Below, one piece after another: positions 6,684 through 14,909 of a DNA stretch of 54,408 nucleotides (position 1 is its first letter; the number at the start of each line of letters is the position of its first letter). The notes below the pieces were generated by a model that was not told the origin of the DNA, searched no databases, and worked only from the letters and a program-made list of their open reading frames with translations. The DNA lies in the NCBI GenBank assembly GCA_900541465.1, contig UQJY01000011.1:1-54408 (forward strand), read 5' to 3'. A program made the position numbers and the translations under genes. The stretch is from an uncultured Fusobacterium sp. (GTDB taxonomy: Bacteria; Fusobacteriota; Fusobacteriia; Fusobacteriales; Fusobacteriaceae).

Positions 6684-8378
6684 TTAGAATAAATATTCTG
6701 TAAGAATTGGCTCTCTGTTTTGTGTTTGGTCATTAAAATATTCAAATAAAGATATTGCCCAGAATCCTCCAGACACATTATATATATCTTTAAATCCAAG
6801 ATGTTTTAATAACAGGCAGACATTGTAACTTCTTTGTCCGCTTTTGCAGTGGATATATAAAGGTCTGTCTGTTGGAATTTCATTTATTCTTTGTCTTATT
6901 TCACTCATTGGAATATTTACAGATGTTTTTAAGTGTCCTGCTTCATATTCATTTCTTTCTCTCACATCAATTATATATGCTCCGCTTTCAGTTAAATCTC
7001 TCACTTGTGAGAAATGAACTTGTCTGTAATCGTCATTTAAAAGATTTGAAGCTATATAACCTGCAAAGTTTACAACATCTTTTGCTGTTCCAAATGGTGG
7101 AGCATAACATAATTCTAAATCTTTAAGATCGTCTATTGTTCCCCCAAATTTAATAACTGCTGCTATTACGTCTATTCTTTTTGCAACTTCTCCTTTTCCT
7201 ATTGCTTGAGCTCCTAAAATTCTTCCAGTAGGAACTTCAAAAATAAGTTTAAAATGAACTGGTCTTGCTGTCGGCATAATTCCAACTCTGTCACTTGGTA
7301 TCATTTCAACAGTTTCATAATTTATATTTAATTTTCTGCCTTTTATTATAGATTCTGTAAGACCTGTAGAAGCTCCATTATAACCAAAAACTTTTATAAC
7401 AGATGAACCAATATATCCTCTGTTGTCAATTTTCATTCCGTTTATATGGTCTGCAACACCTCTTGCCTGTTTTTGAGCAGGTCCTGCAAGAGAAAGTTTA
7501 AAATAATCATTAAATAAAGAATTATAAACTTCAATTCCGTCTCCAACAGCATAAATATCTCTGTCGTTTGTCATATAATTTTGATTTACTTTTATTGCTC
7601 CTGTTTTTCCAAGTTCTATTCCAGCTTTTACAGCAAGTTCTGTTTCAGGAACAACACCTATTGCAAGAACAACAGCTTCTGCTTCAATTTTCTTTCCAGA
7701 TTCAAGAAGAACAGTATCTTTTTCAAACCCGCTTACTTTATCTCCTAGAATTAAGTTAACTCCTCTGTCGTGAAGCTCTTTATGTAAAATCTGTACCATA
7801 TCATAATCAAAAATTCTCATAATTTGGTCTGCAGCTTCAACTAAAGTTACATTGTATCCAGCTTCTTTCAAGTTTTCTACAACCTCAACTCCGATAAACC
7901 CTCCACCAATTACAGTTATATTTTTAGTTTCAAGATTTTTTACAAATTTATTTAATCTGTCTATATCAACTACGTTTCTTACTGTGAAAGTATTTACTTT
8001 TTCTATTCCAGGAATTCTTGGAACAATTGGTTTTGCTCCCATTGATAAAATAAGTTTGTCATAATTTTCTGTATACTCTTCCCCAGTAACAACATTTTTA
8101 ACTGTTACTTCTTTTTTATCTCTGTCAATATTTATTACTTCGCTGTTTACTCTTGCATCTATTTTATACTGAGCAGCAAATTTTTCTGGAGACATTAAAA
8201 CCAAGTTTTCTGCACTTGCAATTACTCCGCTTAAATGATATGGTAAGCAGCAGTTTGAAAAAGATACGTGAGGTCCTTTCTCAAACATTATTATTTGATC
8301 TTCTTCACTATGTCTTCTAAGTCTTGCAGCCGCTGATGCTCCTCCTGCAACTCCACCGATTATAAGTATTTTTTTCAT
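6684..8378 (-). CDS. CoA-disulfide reductase / polysulfide reductase with C-terminal rhodanese domain
   Basis: FAD- and NAD(P)H-dependent enzyme of 564 residues. It starts with a dinucleotide-binding loop (ILIIGGVAGGASAAARLRRH), carries redox-active C43 in SFSNCCLPY, a second nucleotide-binding loop (ITVIGGGFIGVEVVENL, about residues 155-171), and the FAD motif DIYAVGDG. The last ~100 residues are a rhodanese domain with C511 (IHCKSGQRS). This fusion class reduces CoA-persulfide, polysulfide or CoA disulfide. It is the first gene of the operon, with AAGGAGG before the ATG, and is followed by the rhodanese-CstR repressor. Together they form a sulfide/persulfide detoxification unit in the cytosol. 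Length and motifs are normal for the family; the preferred substrate is not readable. Confidence 0.92.
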   Translation of the reverse strand: MKKILIIGGVAGGASAAARLRRHSEEDQIIMFEKGPHVSFSNCCLPYHLSGVIASAENLVLMSPEKFAAQYKIDARVNSEVINIDRDKKEVTVKNVVTGEEYTENYDKLILSMGAKPIVPRIPGIEKVNTFTVRNVVDIDRLNKFVKNLETKNITVIGGGFIGVEVVENLKEAGYNVTLVEAADQIMRIFDYDMVQILHKELHDRGVNLILGDKVSGFEKDTVLLESGKKIEAEAVVLAIGVVPETELAVKAGIELGKTGAIKVNQNYMTNDRDIYAVGDGIEVYNSLFNDYFKLSLAGPAQKQARGVADHINGMKIDNRGYIGSSVIKVFGYNGASTGLTESIIKGRKLNINYETVEMIPSDRVGIMPTARPVHFKLIFEVPTGRILGAQAIGKGEVAKRIDVIAAVIKFGGTIDDLKDLELCYAPPFGTAKDVVNFAGYIASNLLNDDYRQVHFSQVRDLTESGAYIIDVRERNEYEAGHLKTSVNIPMSEIRQRINEIPTDRPLYIHCKSGQRSYNVCLLLKHLGFKDIYNVSGGFWAISLFEYFNDQTQNREPILTEYLF

Positions 8379-8417
8379 TAAATTCCTCCTTAAACTCTGT
8401 CTCGGATATTTTTCCTT

Positions 8418-8459
8418 TATACCTACCCCTAGTATAACAATTTAATTTTTTTTAGTCAA
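8418..8459 (-). promoter_or_regulatory. Promoter of the persulfide operon with overlapping CsoR/CstR-type operator
   Basis: On the minus strand, TTGACT (8459-8454), a 17-base spacer and TATACT (8436-8431) make a near-consensus promoter. The near-dyad TATACTAGGGGTAGGTATA (8436-8418) overlaps the -10 box and has the A/T-flanked G-tract form of CsoR-family operators. Binding by the repressor fusion at 6060-6665 is the natural inference. Confidence 0.75.
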
Positions 8460-8484
8460 TAAATTTATTCTGAACAAAAAATAA

Positions 8485-8523
8485 AAAAAGCTGCTTAAAA
8501 AAATAATAATTTTAAACAACTTT
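8485..8523 (-). terminator. Terminator of the HAD hydrolase gene
   Basis: On the minus strand AAGTTGTTTAA pairs with TTAAGCAGCTT (with wobble pairs) and is followed by a T-run. Confidence 0.65.
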
Positions 8524-8541
8524 TTGTATTTCCATTATATT

Positions 8542-9357
8542 TTATTTTTCATTTTCCAAAAATATTTTTTCTAAATAATGCCCCTCTGCATCTTCAGAAG
8601 ATGTTCCAATAACTTCATAATCAGAAAGAAGTTTTTTTAATTTTTCACTTGCATTCCCCATTATTATTCCTTTTCCAACAACCTGAAGCATCTCTTTGTC
8701 ATTAAGTCCGTCGCCAAAAGCTATAGCTTCCTCTGGTAAAATTCCTTCTCTTTCAAGGATTTCTGTCACTGCATTTCCTTTTGTTGCTTCTTTTGTCATT
8801 ATCTCAAGACAATTATCCAAAGAAGCTGTTATATCAAGTTTTTCTGTAAATTCTTTATTTTCTTTCAAAACTTTTTCCAAATCTTCAAGAGCTTTTACAT
8901 TGTCGCTTATGTAAAATATTTTTGAAATTTCTTTATCTCTTAATTTTTCAAAATCAATTACTTTTGGCTTAAATCCTGATTCAACATGATATTCATCAAA
9001 TTCATGAATATGAAATTCTGTAAGCCATTCATCTCCTGCATATACCCCCCTTATAATTTCATCAGAAATCTTTATATCAAGAAGTTTATTTGTTAATTCT
9101 TTTGAGATATTATGAGAAATTATTTCATTATTTTTATTATCGTGTACCTTAGACCCGTTTGCTGAAACAAGATAAGAATCTGCTCCAAGCTGATTTTTAA
9201 AACAAAGAGCATCTTTGTGATGTCTTCCTGTTGCTATAATAAATTTTATTCCTTTGCTGATTATTTTTCTTATAACTTCTTTTGTGTATTCTGATATTTT
9301 ATGTTCTCCATTTAAAAGTGTCCCGTCTAAATCAGAAATTATTGCTCTGTATTTCAT
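8542..9357 (-). CDS. Cof-type HAD-superfamily phosphatase
   Basis: Hydrolase of 271 residues of the Cof/YidA subfamily (HAD with C2B cap). Motif I DLDGTLL is at the N-terminus with the nucleophile and acid/base aspartates. Motif II is IIATGR, and the C-terminal motif IV is AFGDGLNDKEML, preceded by the lysine of KGNAV. Such enzymes dephosphorylate sugar phosphates, phospho-cofactors or FMN; the substrate cannot be predicted. The frame can open at a GTG at 9363, but that codon overlaps the AGGAGG ribosome site. The ATG at 9357, five to six bases after it, is the better start. It is transcribed alone, divergently from tRNA-Gln, and ends in a terminator. Confidence 0.9.
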   Translation of the reverse strand: MKYRAIISDLDGTLLNGEHKISEYTKEVIRKIISKGIKFIIATGRHHKDALCFKNQLGADSYLVSANGSKVHDNKNNEIISHNISKELTNKLLDIKISDEIIRGVYAGDEWLTEFHIHEFDEYHVESGFKPKVIDFEKLRDKEISKIFYISDNVKALEDLEKVLKENKEFTEKLDITASLDNCLEIMTKEATKGNAVTEILEREGILPEEAIAFGDGLNDKEMLQVVGKGIIMGNASEKLKKLLSDYEVIGTSSEDAEGHYLEKIFLENEK

Positions 9358-9436
9358 ATGCACCTCCTGTGTATGTTCTGTTATATTATATCATATTATC
9401 TTTTTTAATACATTTTTATTTTTTGAAAATTTTTTG

Positions 9437-9465
9437 TTGACTTTTTTTCAATTTTCGTATATAAT
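9437..9465 (+). promoter_or_regulatory. Promoter of tRNA-Gln
   Basis: TTGACT (9437-9442), 17 bases, TATAAT (9460-9465). The tRNA begins 25 bases downstream. Confidence 0.85.
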
Positions 9466-9489
9466 AATTTTTGTCAGTGAAAAAATGTA

Positions 9490-9565
9490 TTGGGGTGTCG
9501 CCAAGCGGTAAGGCAACGGACTTTGACTCCGTTATGCGTTGGTTCGAATCCAGCCACCCCAGCCA
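9490..9565 (+). tRNA. tRNA-Gln (anticodon TTG)
   Basis: All four stems close. Acceptor TGGGGTG pairs with CACCCCA. The D arm is GCC-AAGCGGTAA-GGC. Anticodon stem ACGGA/TCCGT encloses CTTTGAC with anticodon TTG. The T arm is GTTGG-TTCGAAT-CCAGC. The 3' CCA is encoded (9563-9565). It has its own promoter and a terminator at 9576-9597, so it is a single-gene unit. Confidence 0.97.
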
Positions 9566-9575
9566 TTATGACTTT

Positions 9576-9597
9576 AACACCAAACGGTGTTTTTTTT
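9576..9597 (+). terminator. Terminator of tRNA-Gln
   Basis: AACACC and GGTGTT pair around AAAC and are followed by a run of T. Confidence 0.85.
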
Positions 9598-9638
9598 ATG
9601 AAGTTCATAATAAAATTTTAATATATAGTCTCAAGAAA

Positions 9639-9670
9639 GAAAAAAGTGTTGTTTATTCAGCACTTTTTTC
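9639..9670. terminator. Symmetric hairpin, possible bidirectional terminator
   Basis: GAAAAAAGTG and CACTTTTTTC pair perfectly around a 12-base loop. There is no gene immediately on either side apart from the tRNA. Confidence 0.55.
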
Positions 9671-9678
9671 TTTTTTAT

Positions 9679-9775
9679 TGATGCAGAAAACGAACGACTG
9701 ATAAAAAGTTCAATAACTAACAGAAATGACTAGCTGAGAAATTTTATTTATTAAATTTTTTAGTTTGTTCATAAT
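9679..9775 (+). repeat. Dispersed intergenic repeat family 1, copy B (diverged)
   Basis: It shares GATGCAG, GAACGACTG, AAGTTCAA, GACTAGC and the AATTTTATTTATTAAATTTTT core with copies at 5954 and 26715, with many substitutions. Confidence 0.6.
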
Positions 9776-9884
9776 TAAAATTATATAAATTATATAACGA
9801 TTTTCACAGAGGCTGTTACATTTTCTAAGTTGTAAAAATAAAATTTTACTTTTACAGATTTACAATAATCATCATAATTTTTAT

Positions 9885-9913
9885 ACAAAAAAAGGAGCTG
9901 AATAATCAGCTCC
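9885..9913 (-). terminator. Terminator of the CofE-like gene
   Basis: GGAGCTG and CAGCTCC pair around AATAAT. On the minus strand it is followed by TTTTTTTG. Confidence 0.85.
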
Positions 9914-9923
9914 ACTTTTTTTA

Positions 9924-11117
9924 TTAGTCATCAATATAGTTATCAAAGTAACCTTGAATTAAGATAATTGGAGTTCCTTTATCTCCGCTTCCTGAAGTAA
10001 GGTCACATAATGATCCTATAAGGTCTGTAAGTCTTCTTGGTGTAGTTCCTTGAGTTATCATTTGTCCTTTAAGGTCAGAATCTTTGCTTCTTATTGCATC
10101 TGCAACAGCTTTGTTAAGTTCTTCACCTTTTAATCCTGCAAGGTCGTTGTCTGCAAGATATTTTAATTTAATTTCGTTTGGTGTTCCTTCAAGACCATCA
10201 GTATATCCTGGTGATACAACAGGGTCTGCAAGTTCCCAGATTTTTCCAACAGGATCTTTGAAAGCTCCGTCTCCATAAACCATAACTTCCATATGTTTTC
10301 CTGTTTTTTCTAAAAGCATTTTTTGAACTCTGTCAACAAGTTCTTTACAATTACGTGGGAATAATTTAACTGTATCTTCTGTAGCTTTATTTGAACCAAG
10401 AAGTCCATAGTTTTCATTAAATCCGCTTCCATTTATTGATGATGACATTATTTCGTCCATACCGTAAACTATTTTAGCTCCGGCATTTCTAAGTAACTTC
10501 TTAGTTCTTACACGAGTATGAATGTCACAGTTTAAAACGCAGTCTGTATATTTTAAAATAGCTGTAGGATTATTAGCAAATATTACTTCAACTTCTGCTC
10601 CCTGCTCTCTAATTAATTCAGAATAATATTCAATGTAATTTACTCCTGTAAATACGTGAATAGGATTTCCAAATTTTTCTGTAAATTCTGCTTCTGTTAA
10701 AACATCACTCCATGGATTTACTCCTTTTTCATCAAGTAAATCATAATCTATAAAGTGGTTTCCAACTTCATCAGATGGATAACTAAACATCAAAACAATT
10801 TTCTTTGCCCCTTTTGCAATACCTTTTAGACATACAGAAAATCTGTTACGGCTTAATATTGGGAATATAACACCTATTGTGTTGTCTCCAAATTTAGCTT
10901 TCACATCTGCTGCTATATCATCGATAGAAGCATAGTTACCTTGAGCTCTTGCAACTATAGATTCTGTCATTGCAACAATATCTCTGTCTCTTAAAACAAT
11001 ATTATCACTTTCAGCAGCAGCTAGAACTGCATCTACTACAAAATTTGCAATATCGTCACCTTGATGAATAATTGGTGCACGAAGTCCTCTTGAAATAGTT
11101 CCGACTAATCTTCCCAT
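9924..11117 (-). CDS. Coenzyme F420-0:L-glutamate ligase-like (CofE family) protein
   Basis: Protein of 397 residues resembling the CofE family (opening GRLVGTISRGLRAPIIHQGD, later MTESIVARAQGNYASID and LSRNRFSVCLKGIAKGAKKI). True CofE adds glutamate to coenzyme F420 with GTP, but no other F420 gene is present, fusobacteria are not known to make F420, and CofE itself is usually ~250 residues. This longer form is likely an amide ligase acting on another acceptor; the function is open. The ribosome site AAGGAG precedes the ATG, a perfect promoter lies upstream and a strong terminator downstream, so it is monocistronic. The consensus promoter suggests strong constitutive expression. Confidence 0.7.
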   Translation of the reverse strand: MGRLVGTISRGLRAPIIHQGDDIANFVVDAVLAAAESDNIVLRDRDIVAMTESIVARAQGNYASIDDIAADVKAKFGDNTIGVIFPILSRNRFSVCLKGIAKGAKKIVLMFSYPSDEVGNHFIDYDLLDEKGVNPWSDVLTEAEFTEKFGNPIHVFTGVNYIEYYSELIREQGAEVEVIFANNPTAILKYTDCVLNCDIHTRVRTKKLLRNAGAKIVYGMDEIMSSSINGSGFNENYGLLGSNKATEDTVKLFPRNCKELVDRVQKMLLEKTGKHMEVMVYGDGAFKDPVGKIWELADPVVSPGYTDGLEGTPNEIKLKYLADNDLAGLKGEELNKAVADAIRSKDSDLKGQMITQGTTPRRLTDLIGSLCDLTSGSGDKGTPIILIQGYFDNYIDD

Positions 11118-11160
11118 ACTTAATTTCTCCTTTGATACTAAATTTATCTTTTAACGGTTA

Positions 11161-11189
11161 ATTATAATATTTTTTTAAATGTTTGTCAA
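11161..11189 (-). promoter_or_regulatory. Consensus promoter of the CofE-like gene
   Basis: Minus strand TTGACA (11189-11184), 17 bases, TATAAT (11166-11161): a full match to the housekeeping sigma consensus. Confidence 0.9.
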
Positions 11190-11302
11190 CTTTTAATAAT
11201 ACTGAAATTATATTTTTTTAGTATAGATTTTTTCTTCTCTCTATTTTTAAGTATAACATTTTTATAGATAAATGTCTAATATTATATTTTTTATAAATTT
11301 TT

Positions 11303-11370
11303 AAATAAAAAATGCCTTGTACGAAAAAAAGATTTTTTGTAAATTTTAAAATCTATTTTTCAACAAGGCA
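11303..11370 (-). terminator. Large terminator of glyS
   Basis: On the minus strand TGCCTTGT (11370-11363) pairs with ACAAGGCA (11320-11313). A second A/T stem (AGATTTT with AAAATCT) lies inside, and TTTTTTATTT follows. Confidence 0.85.
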
Positions 11371-11387
11371 GTTCTTATTATTTCTTA

Positions 11388-13466
11388 TTATCCTTCAATA
11401 AGATCTAAATCAGCCATTCTTTCATAAATGTCGTCAAGTCTCTTCATTTGAGATAATCTGTTATTTTTAACAGTTTCATCTTTATCATTTATCATAACAG
11501 AGTTGAAGTAATTATTTACAATTTCCTCACCATTTAATACAGCATCAAGGTATCCTTTATAATCTTTTGCTGCAAGAAGTTCTGCTGTTGTTCTGTCAAG
11601 CTCTTCAACATAATCATATAAAGAAGTTTCTGCTGTTTCTTTAAATAATTCTTTATTAACTTCTCTTTCGCTGTGGTCTTTAACAATGTTTCCAACTCTT
11701 TTTATAATTCCAACAAGATTTTTAAAGCTGTCTTCCTGAACTTCTTTTTCAAGAACTTCAATCATAGCTTTAGTTTCTATAACATTGTCCCAAGCTTTTG
11801 CAACAACAGCTAAGATTACATCTCTTCTGTATCCCATATCTGTAAATACATTTATTACTCTTTGTTTTAAAAATTCTAATACTTCTTTTTCAAGAAGAGC
11901 TTTGTCTTTTTGTAAAACTCCAGCTTCATCAAGAATTTCTATACTTTTTTCTACAAGCTCTTTTAAAGATACATTAAGTTTAGAATTAATTATAACATTT
12001 ACAATTCCAAGAGCAGCTCTTCTAAGTGCAAATGGGTCTTTTGAACCTGTAACTGTTACACCAACTCCAAGACAACCTGCAAGAGTATCCATTCTGTCAC
12101 AGATTCCTGCAACGATTCCCTCTTTAGTTTCTGGAAGTTTATCTCCTTTAAATCTTGGGAAATAATGTTCCTGTATTCCTCTTGAAACAGTTTCTTTCTC
12201 TCCAGATTTAAGAGCATAGTCTGCTCCCATAAGTCCTTGAAGTTCTGTAAATTCTTTTTCATTTATCATATTTGATACAAGGTCTGCTTTACAAAGTTTT
12301 ATTGTTCTAAAGATATCTTCTTTTTCAGCAGTGTATCCAAGTTTATCTGTTAAGAAATCTGCAAGTTTTGTAACTCTTGCCATTTTGTCAGCAATAGTTC
12401 CTAAATCTTTTTGGAATACAACTGTTGCCAGTTTAGGCACATTTGCTTCTAAAGGATTTTTTAAGTCTTCTTGATAGAAGAATCTTGCATCTGCAAGTCT
12501 TGCTGATAAAACTTTTTCGTTTCCAGCTTTTACTTTATCAGAATATTCGATTCCGTTTCTTACCACAACAAATTTTGGAAGAAGTTTTCCATTTTTGTCA
12601 AGGATTGGGAAATATCTTTGGTGAACTTCCATTGATATAATTAAAACTTCCTGCGGAACTTCCAAGAAATCCGAATTAAATGTTCCAACTATCGGGAATG
12701 GATATTCAACTAAGTTTGTAACTTCGTTTAATAAATTTTCATGGATTAAAACTTGTTCATTTTCTTTTGTACAGTTTTTATCGATAAGGTCTCTTATCAT
12801 TTGTTTTCTTTCTTCAATATCGATTATTACATTGTTTTCTCTTATTTTTGTAAAATAATCGTCAATGCTTTCAACTGTGAAAGGTTTTCCAAAGAATCTG
12901 TGTCCTTTTGAAGAAAGTCCGCTTTTTATTCCTTCAATTTCAAATTCAACAACATCGTTATCAGCCATAGCTAAGAACCATTGAATAGGTCTTGCAAATT
13001 TAAATTTTCTGTCTGCCCATTTCATTGATTTAGGAAACTCAAGTTCAAGTACAAGAGATTTTAAAATTTCAGGAAGTAAAGTTTTTGTTGCAACTCCTTC
13101 TGAGAATTTTCTTACAGCAATATATTCACCTTTTGGAGTGTCTACTATTTCTAAATCTGTTCCTTCTACACCTTGAGATTTTGCAAATCCAAGTCCTGCT
13201 CTTGAAAGTTCTCCGTTTGCATCATAAGCAACTTTTCTTGCAGGTCCCATGTTAAGTTCGTTTAAGTCTTCCTGTTTTTCAGCAAGCCCTTCAACAAGAA
13301 TAACCATTCTTCTTGGTGTTCCGAAAGTTTTTATATCTTCATATTTTATTCTTTCATTTTTTAATTTATTTTCTAAATTTTTCTTTAAATCATCTAATGC
13401 TTTTACTAGGAATCTAGCTGGATTTTCTTCCATTCCTATTTCAAAAAGTAATCTCAATTTATTCAT
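11388..13466 (-). CDS. glyS: Glycyl-tRNA synthetase beta subunit
   Basis: Beta subunit of 692 residues, the normal length, of the heterotetrameric bacterial glycyl-tRNA synthetase that charges tRNA-Gly in the cytosol. The N-terminus LLFEIGMEENPARFLVKALD and the segments RFKFARPIQWFLAM, VEYPFPIVGTF and RRAALGIVN are family hallmarks, and the C-terminal part is the DALR-type anticodon-binding region. It follows glyQ by 40 bases on the same strand, and the large terminator at 11303-11370 closes the cluster. No T-box leader is visible upstream of glyQ, so glycine-responsive control by that route is not supported here. Confidence 0.97.
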   Translation of the reverse strand: MNKLRLLFEIGMEENPARFLVKALDDLKKNLENKLKNERIKYEDIKTFGTPRRMVILVEGLAEKQEDLNELNMGPARKVAYDANGELSRAGLGFAKSQGVEGTDLEIVDTPKGEYIAVRKFSEGVATKTLLPEILKSLVLELEFPKSMKWADRKFKFARPIQWFLAMADNDVVEFEIEGIKSGLSSKGHRFFGKPFTVESIDDYFTKIRENNVIIDIEERKQMIRDLIDKNCTKENEQVLIHENLLNEVTNLVEYPFPIVGTFNSDFLEVPQEVLIISMEVHQRYFPILDKNGKLLPKFVVVRNGIEYSDKVKAGNEKVLSARLADARFFYQEDLKNPLEANVPKLATVVFQKDLGTIADKMARVTKLADFLTDKLGYTAEKEDIFRTIKLCKADLVSNMINEKEFTELQGLMGADYALKSGEKETVSRGIQEHYFPRFKGDKLPETKEGIVAGICDRMDTLAGCLGVGVTVTGSKDPFALRRAALGIVNVIINSKLNVSLKELVEKSIEILDEAGVLQKDKALLEKEVLEFLKQRVINVFTDMGYRRDVILAVVAKAWDNVIETKAMIEVLEKEVQEDSFKNLVGIIKRVGNIVKDHSEREVNKELFKETAETSLYDYVEELDRTTAELLAAKDYKGYLDAVLNGEEIVNNYFNSVMINDKDETVKNNRLSQMKRLDDIYERMADLDLIEG

Positions 13467-13506
13467 CTCCTTTTATTTTTCTAATTCTTATGAAACTATT
13501 TTATCA

Positions 13507-14376
13507 TTATTTTTTTAATAAAGGATAACCTAAATTTTTTCTATTTTCTACATATATTTCAGCACATCTTTTTGCTAGGTCTCTAACTCTTAAAATATAT
13601 GCCATTCTTTCTGTTGTAGAAATAGCACCTCTTGAATCCAAAACATTAAATGTATGAGAACATTTTAATACAAAGTCGTAAGCTGGAAGTACAAGCCCTT
13701 GTTCAAGAATGCTTTTTGCTTCTTTTTCATACTCATCAAACCATTTGAAATATAAATCTAAATCAGCAAGTTCAAAAGAATATTTTGAGTTTTCATATTC
13801 ATATTGGTATCTCATATCACCATATTTTACATTTTCTGTCCAATCTAAATCATAAACATTTGATTTATTTTGAATATAAAGAGCTATTCTTTCAAGTCCG
13901 TAAGTTATTTCAACAGGAACTATATCAAGTTCTAATCCTCCAACTTGTTGGAAATAAGTAAACTGTGTTATTTCCATTCCGTCAAGCCAGACTTCCCAAC
14001 CAAGTCCCCATGCTCCAAGAGTAGGTGATTCCCAGTCGTCCTCAACAAAACGGATATCATGTTCTTCTGGTATAATTCCTAATAATCTTAAACTTTCTAA
14101 GTAAAGTTCCTGAATATTATCAGGTGATGGTTTCATTATTACTTGAAACTGATGATGCTGATACACTCTGTTAGGATTTTCCCCGTATCTTCCATCTTTT
14201 GGTCTTCTTGATGGTTCTACATAGGCTGTTTTCCATGGTTCTGGTCCTAAAGACATTAAAAATGTATTAGGGTTAAATGTTCCTGCACCTGTTTCCACGT
14301 CGTAAGGATTTCCTAATACACATCCTTTAGATCCCCAGTACTGTTGAAGAGTAAATATCATCTCTTGAAATGTCAT
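13507..14376 (-). CDS. glyQ: Glycyl-tRNA synthetase alpha subunit
   Basis: Alpha subunit of 289 residues, the catalytic class II core that works with GlyS. Recognisable segments are [39 protein letters not shown] (motif 2), [20 protein letters not shown] and [11 protein letters not shown] (motif 3). The start has AGGAGG seven bases upstream. It lies 11 bases after lspA and before glyS, so lspA-glyQ-glyS are probably on one message, perhaps extending up to tex and the histidine kinase gene. Confidence 0.97.
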   Translation of the reverse strand: MTFQEMIFTLQQYWGSKGCVLGNPYDVETGAGTFNPNTFLMSLGPEPWKTAYVEPSRRPKDGRYGENPNRVYQHHQFQVIMKPSPDNIQELYLESLRLLGIIPEEHDIRFVEDDWESPTLGAWGLGWEVWLDGMEITQFTYFQQVGGLELDIVPVEITYGLERIALYIQNKSNVYDLDWTENVKYGDMRYQYEYENSKYSFELADLDLYFKWFDEYEKEAKSILEQGLVLPAYDFVLKCSHTFNVLDSRGAISTTERMAYILRVRDLAKRCAEIYVENRKNLGYPLLKK

Positions 14377-14387
14377 TTCTTTTCCTC

Positions 14388-14840
14388 CTAATCTTTCCTT
14401 CTTTTTAACAGTAAATCAAGGAGTAAAAGAATTACTCCCAAATTTATATATACATCTGCTATATTAAATACAAAACTCCAAATTCCTCTGAAATCAATCA
14501 TATCTACTACATAACCTCTTAAAAGTCTGTCTATCATATTTCCTATTGCTCCAGAGATTATAAATACATAAGCCATTCTTTCAAAAAGATTGGATTTTTT
14601 AACATTTTTTAAAAAATAAATAATAATTCCCAATATTGCTGCTATGGTAGCTATGCTGATTACATCAACTTTTCCCTGAAATATTCCAAAAGCTATTCCT
14701 CTGTTCTGCACATATGTTATATGGAAAAAATTATTTATAACAGGGATTGTATCCCCAAATATCATATATCTGTCAACCAAAATTTTTACAGCTTGGTCGA
14801 TAATTATAAGCACTGCTATTCCCATACAGTAAAAAATCAT
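14388..14840 (-). CDS. lspA: Lipoprotein signal peptidase
   Basis: Signal peptidase II of 150 residues. This inner-membrane aspartic protease removes the signal peptide from diacylglyceryl-modified prolipoproteins. Four membrane segments are evident. The catalytic aspartates lie in [13 protein letters not shown] and in [11 protein letters not shown], and the conserved [10 protein letters not shown] is present. The open frame reaches a TTG at 14855, but that region contains the GGGAG ribosome site; the ATG at 14840 sits eight bases after it and is chosen. Its position before glyQ makes it part of the 14.4-19.5 kb minus-strand cluster. A client lipoprotein is encoded at 26000-26557. Confidence 0.95.
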   Translation of the reverse strand: MIFYCMGIAVLIIIDQAVKILVDRYMIFGDTIPVINNFFHITYVQNRGIAFGIFQGKVDVISIATIAAILGIIIYFLKNVKKSNLFERMAYVFIISGAIGNMIDRLLRGYVVDMIDFRGIWSFVFNIADVYINLGVILLLLDLLLKRRKD

Positions 14841-14909
14841 GCTTTTTTCTCCCAACTAAATAATATCTTTTCTAATTTTATAATAATATTTCTTTTTTCG
14901 CAAATATTT

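Larger units (their letters stand above)
9566..9923. other. Non-coding stretch between tRNA-Gln and the CofE-like gene
   Basis: No credible gene. It holds the tRNA terminator, a second symmetric hairpin GAAAAAAGTG / CACTTTTTTC (9639-9670) that could act in either direction, a diverged copy of repeat family 1 (9679-9775), an AAAATAAAATTTTA element near 9836, and the terminator of the CofE-like gene (9885-9913). Confidence 0.7.

Noticed and set aside
9490..9565. tRNA-Gln as the attachment site of the integrated element
   Set aside because: The integrase is 7 kb away beyond host-type operons, and no duplicated tRNA 3' end was seen next to int.
9471..9701. Open frame across tRNA-Gln
   Set aside because: It reads straight through a perfectly folded tRNA and its terminator and has no ribosome site.
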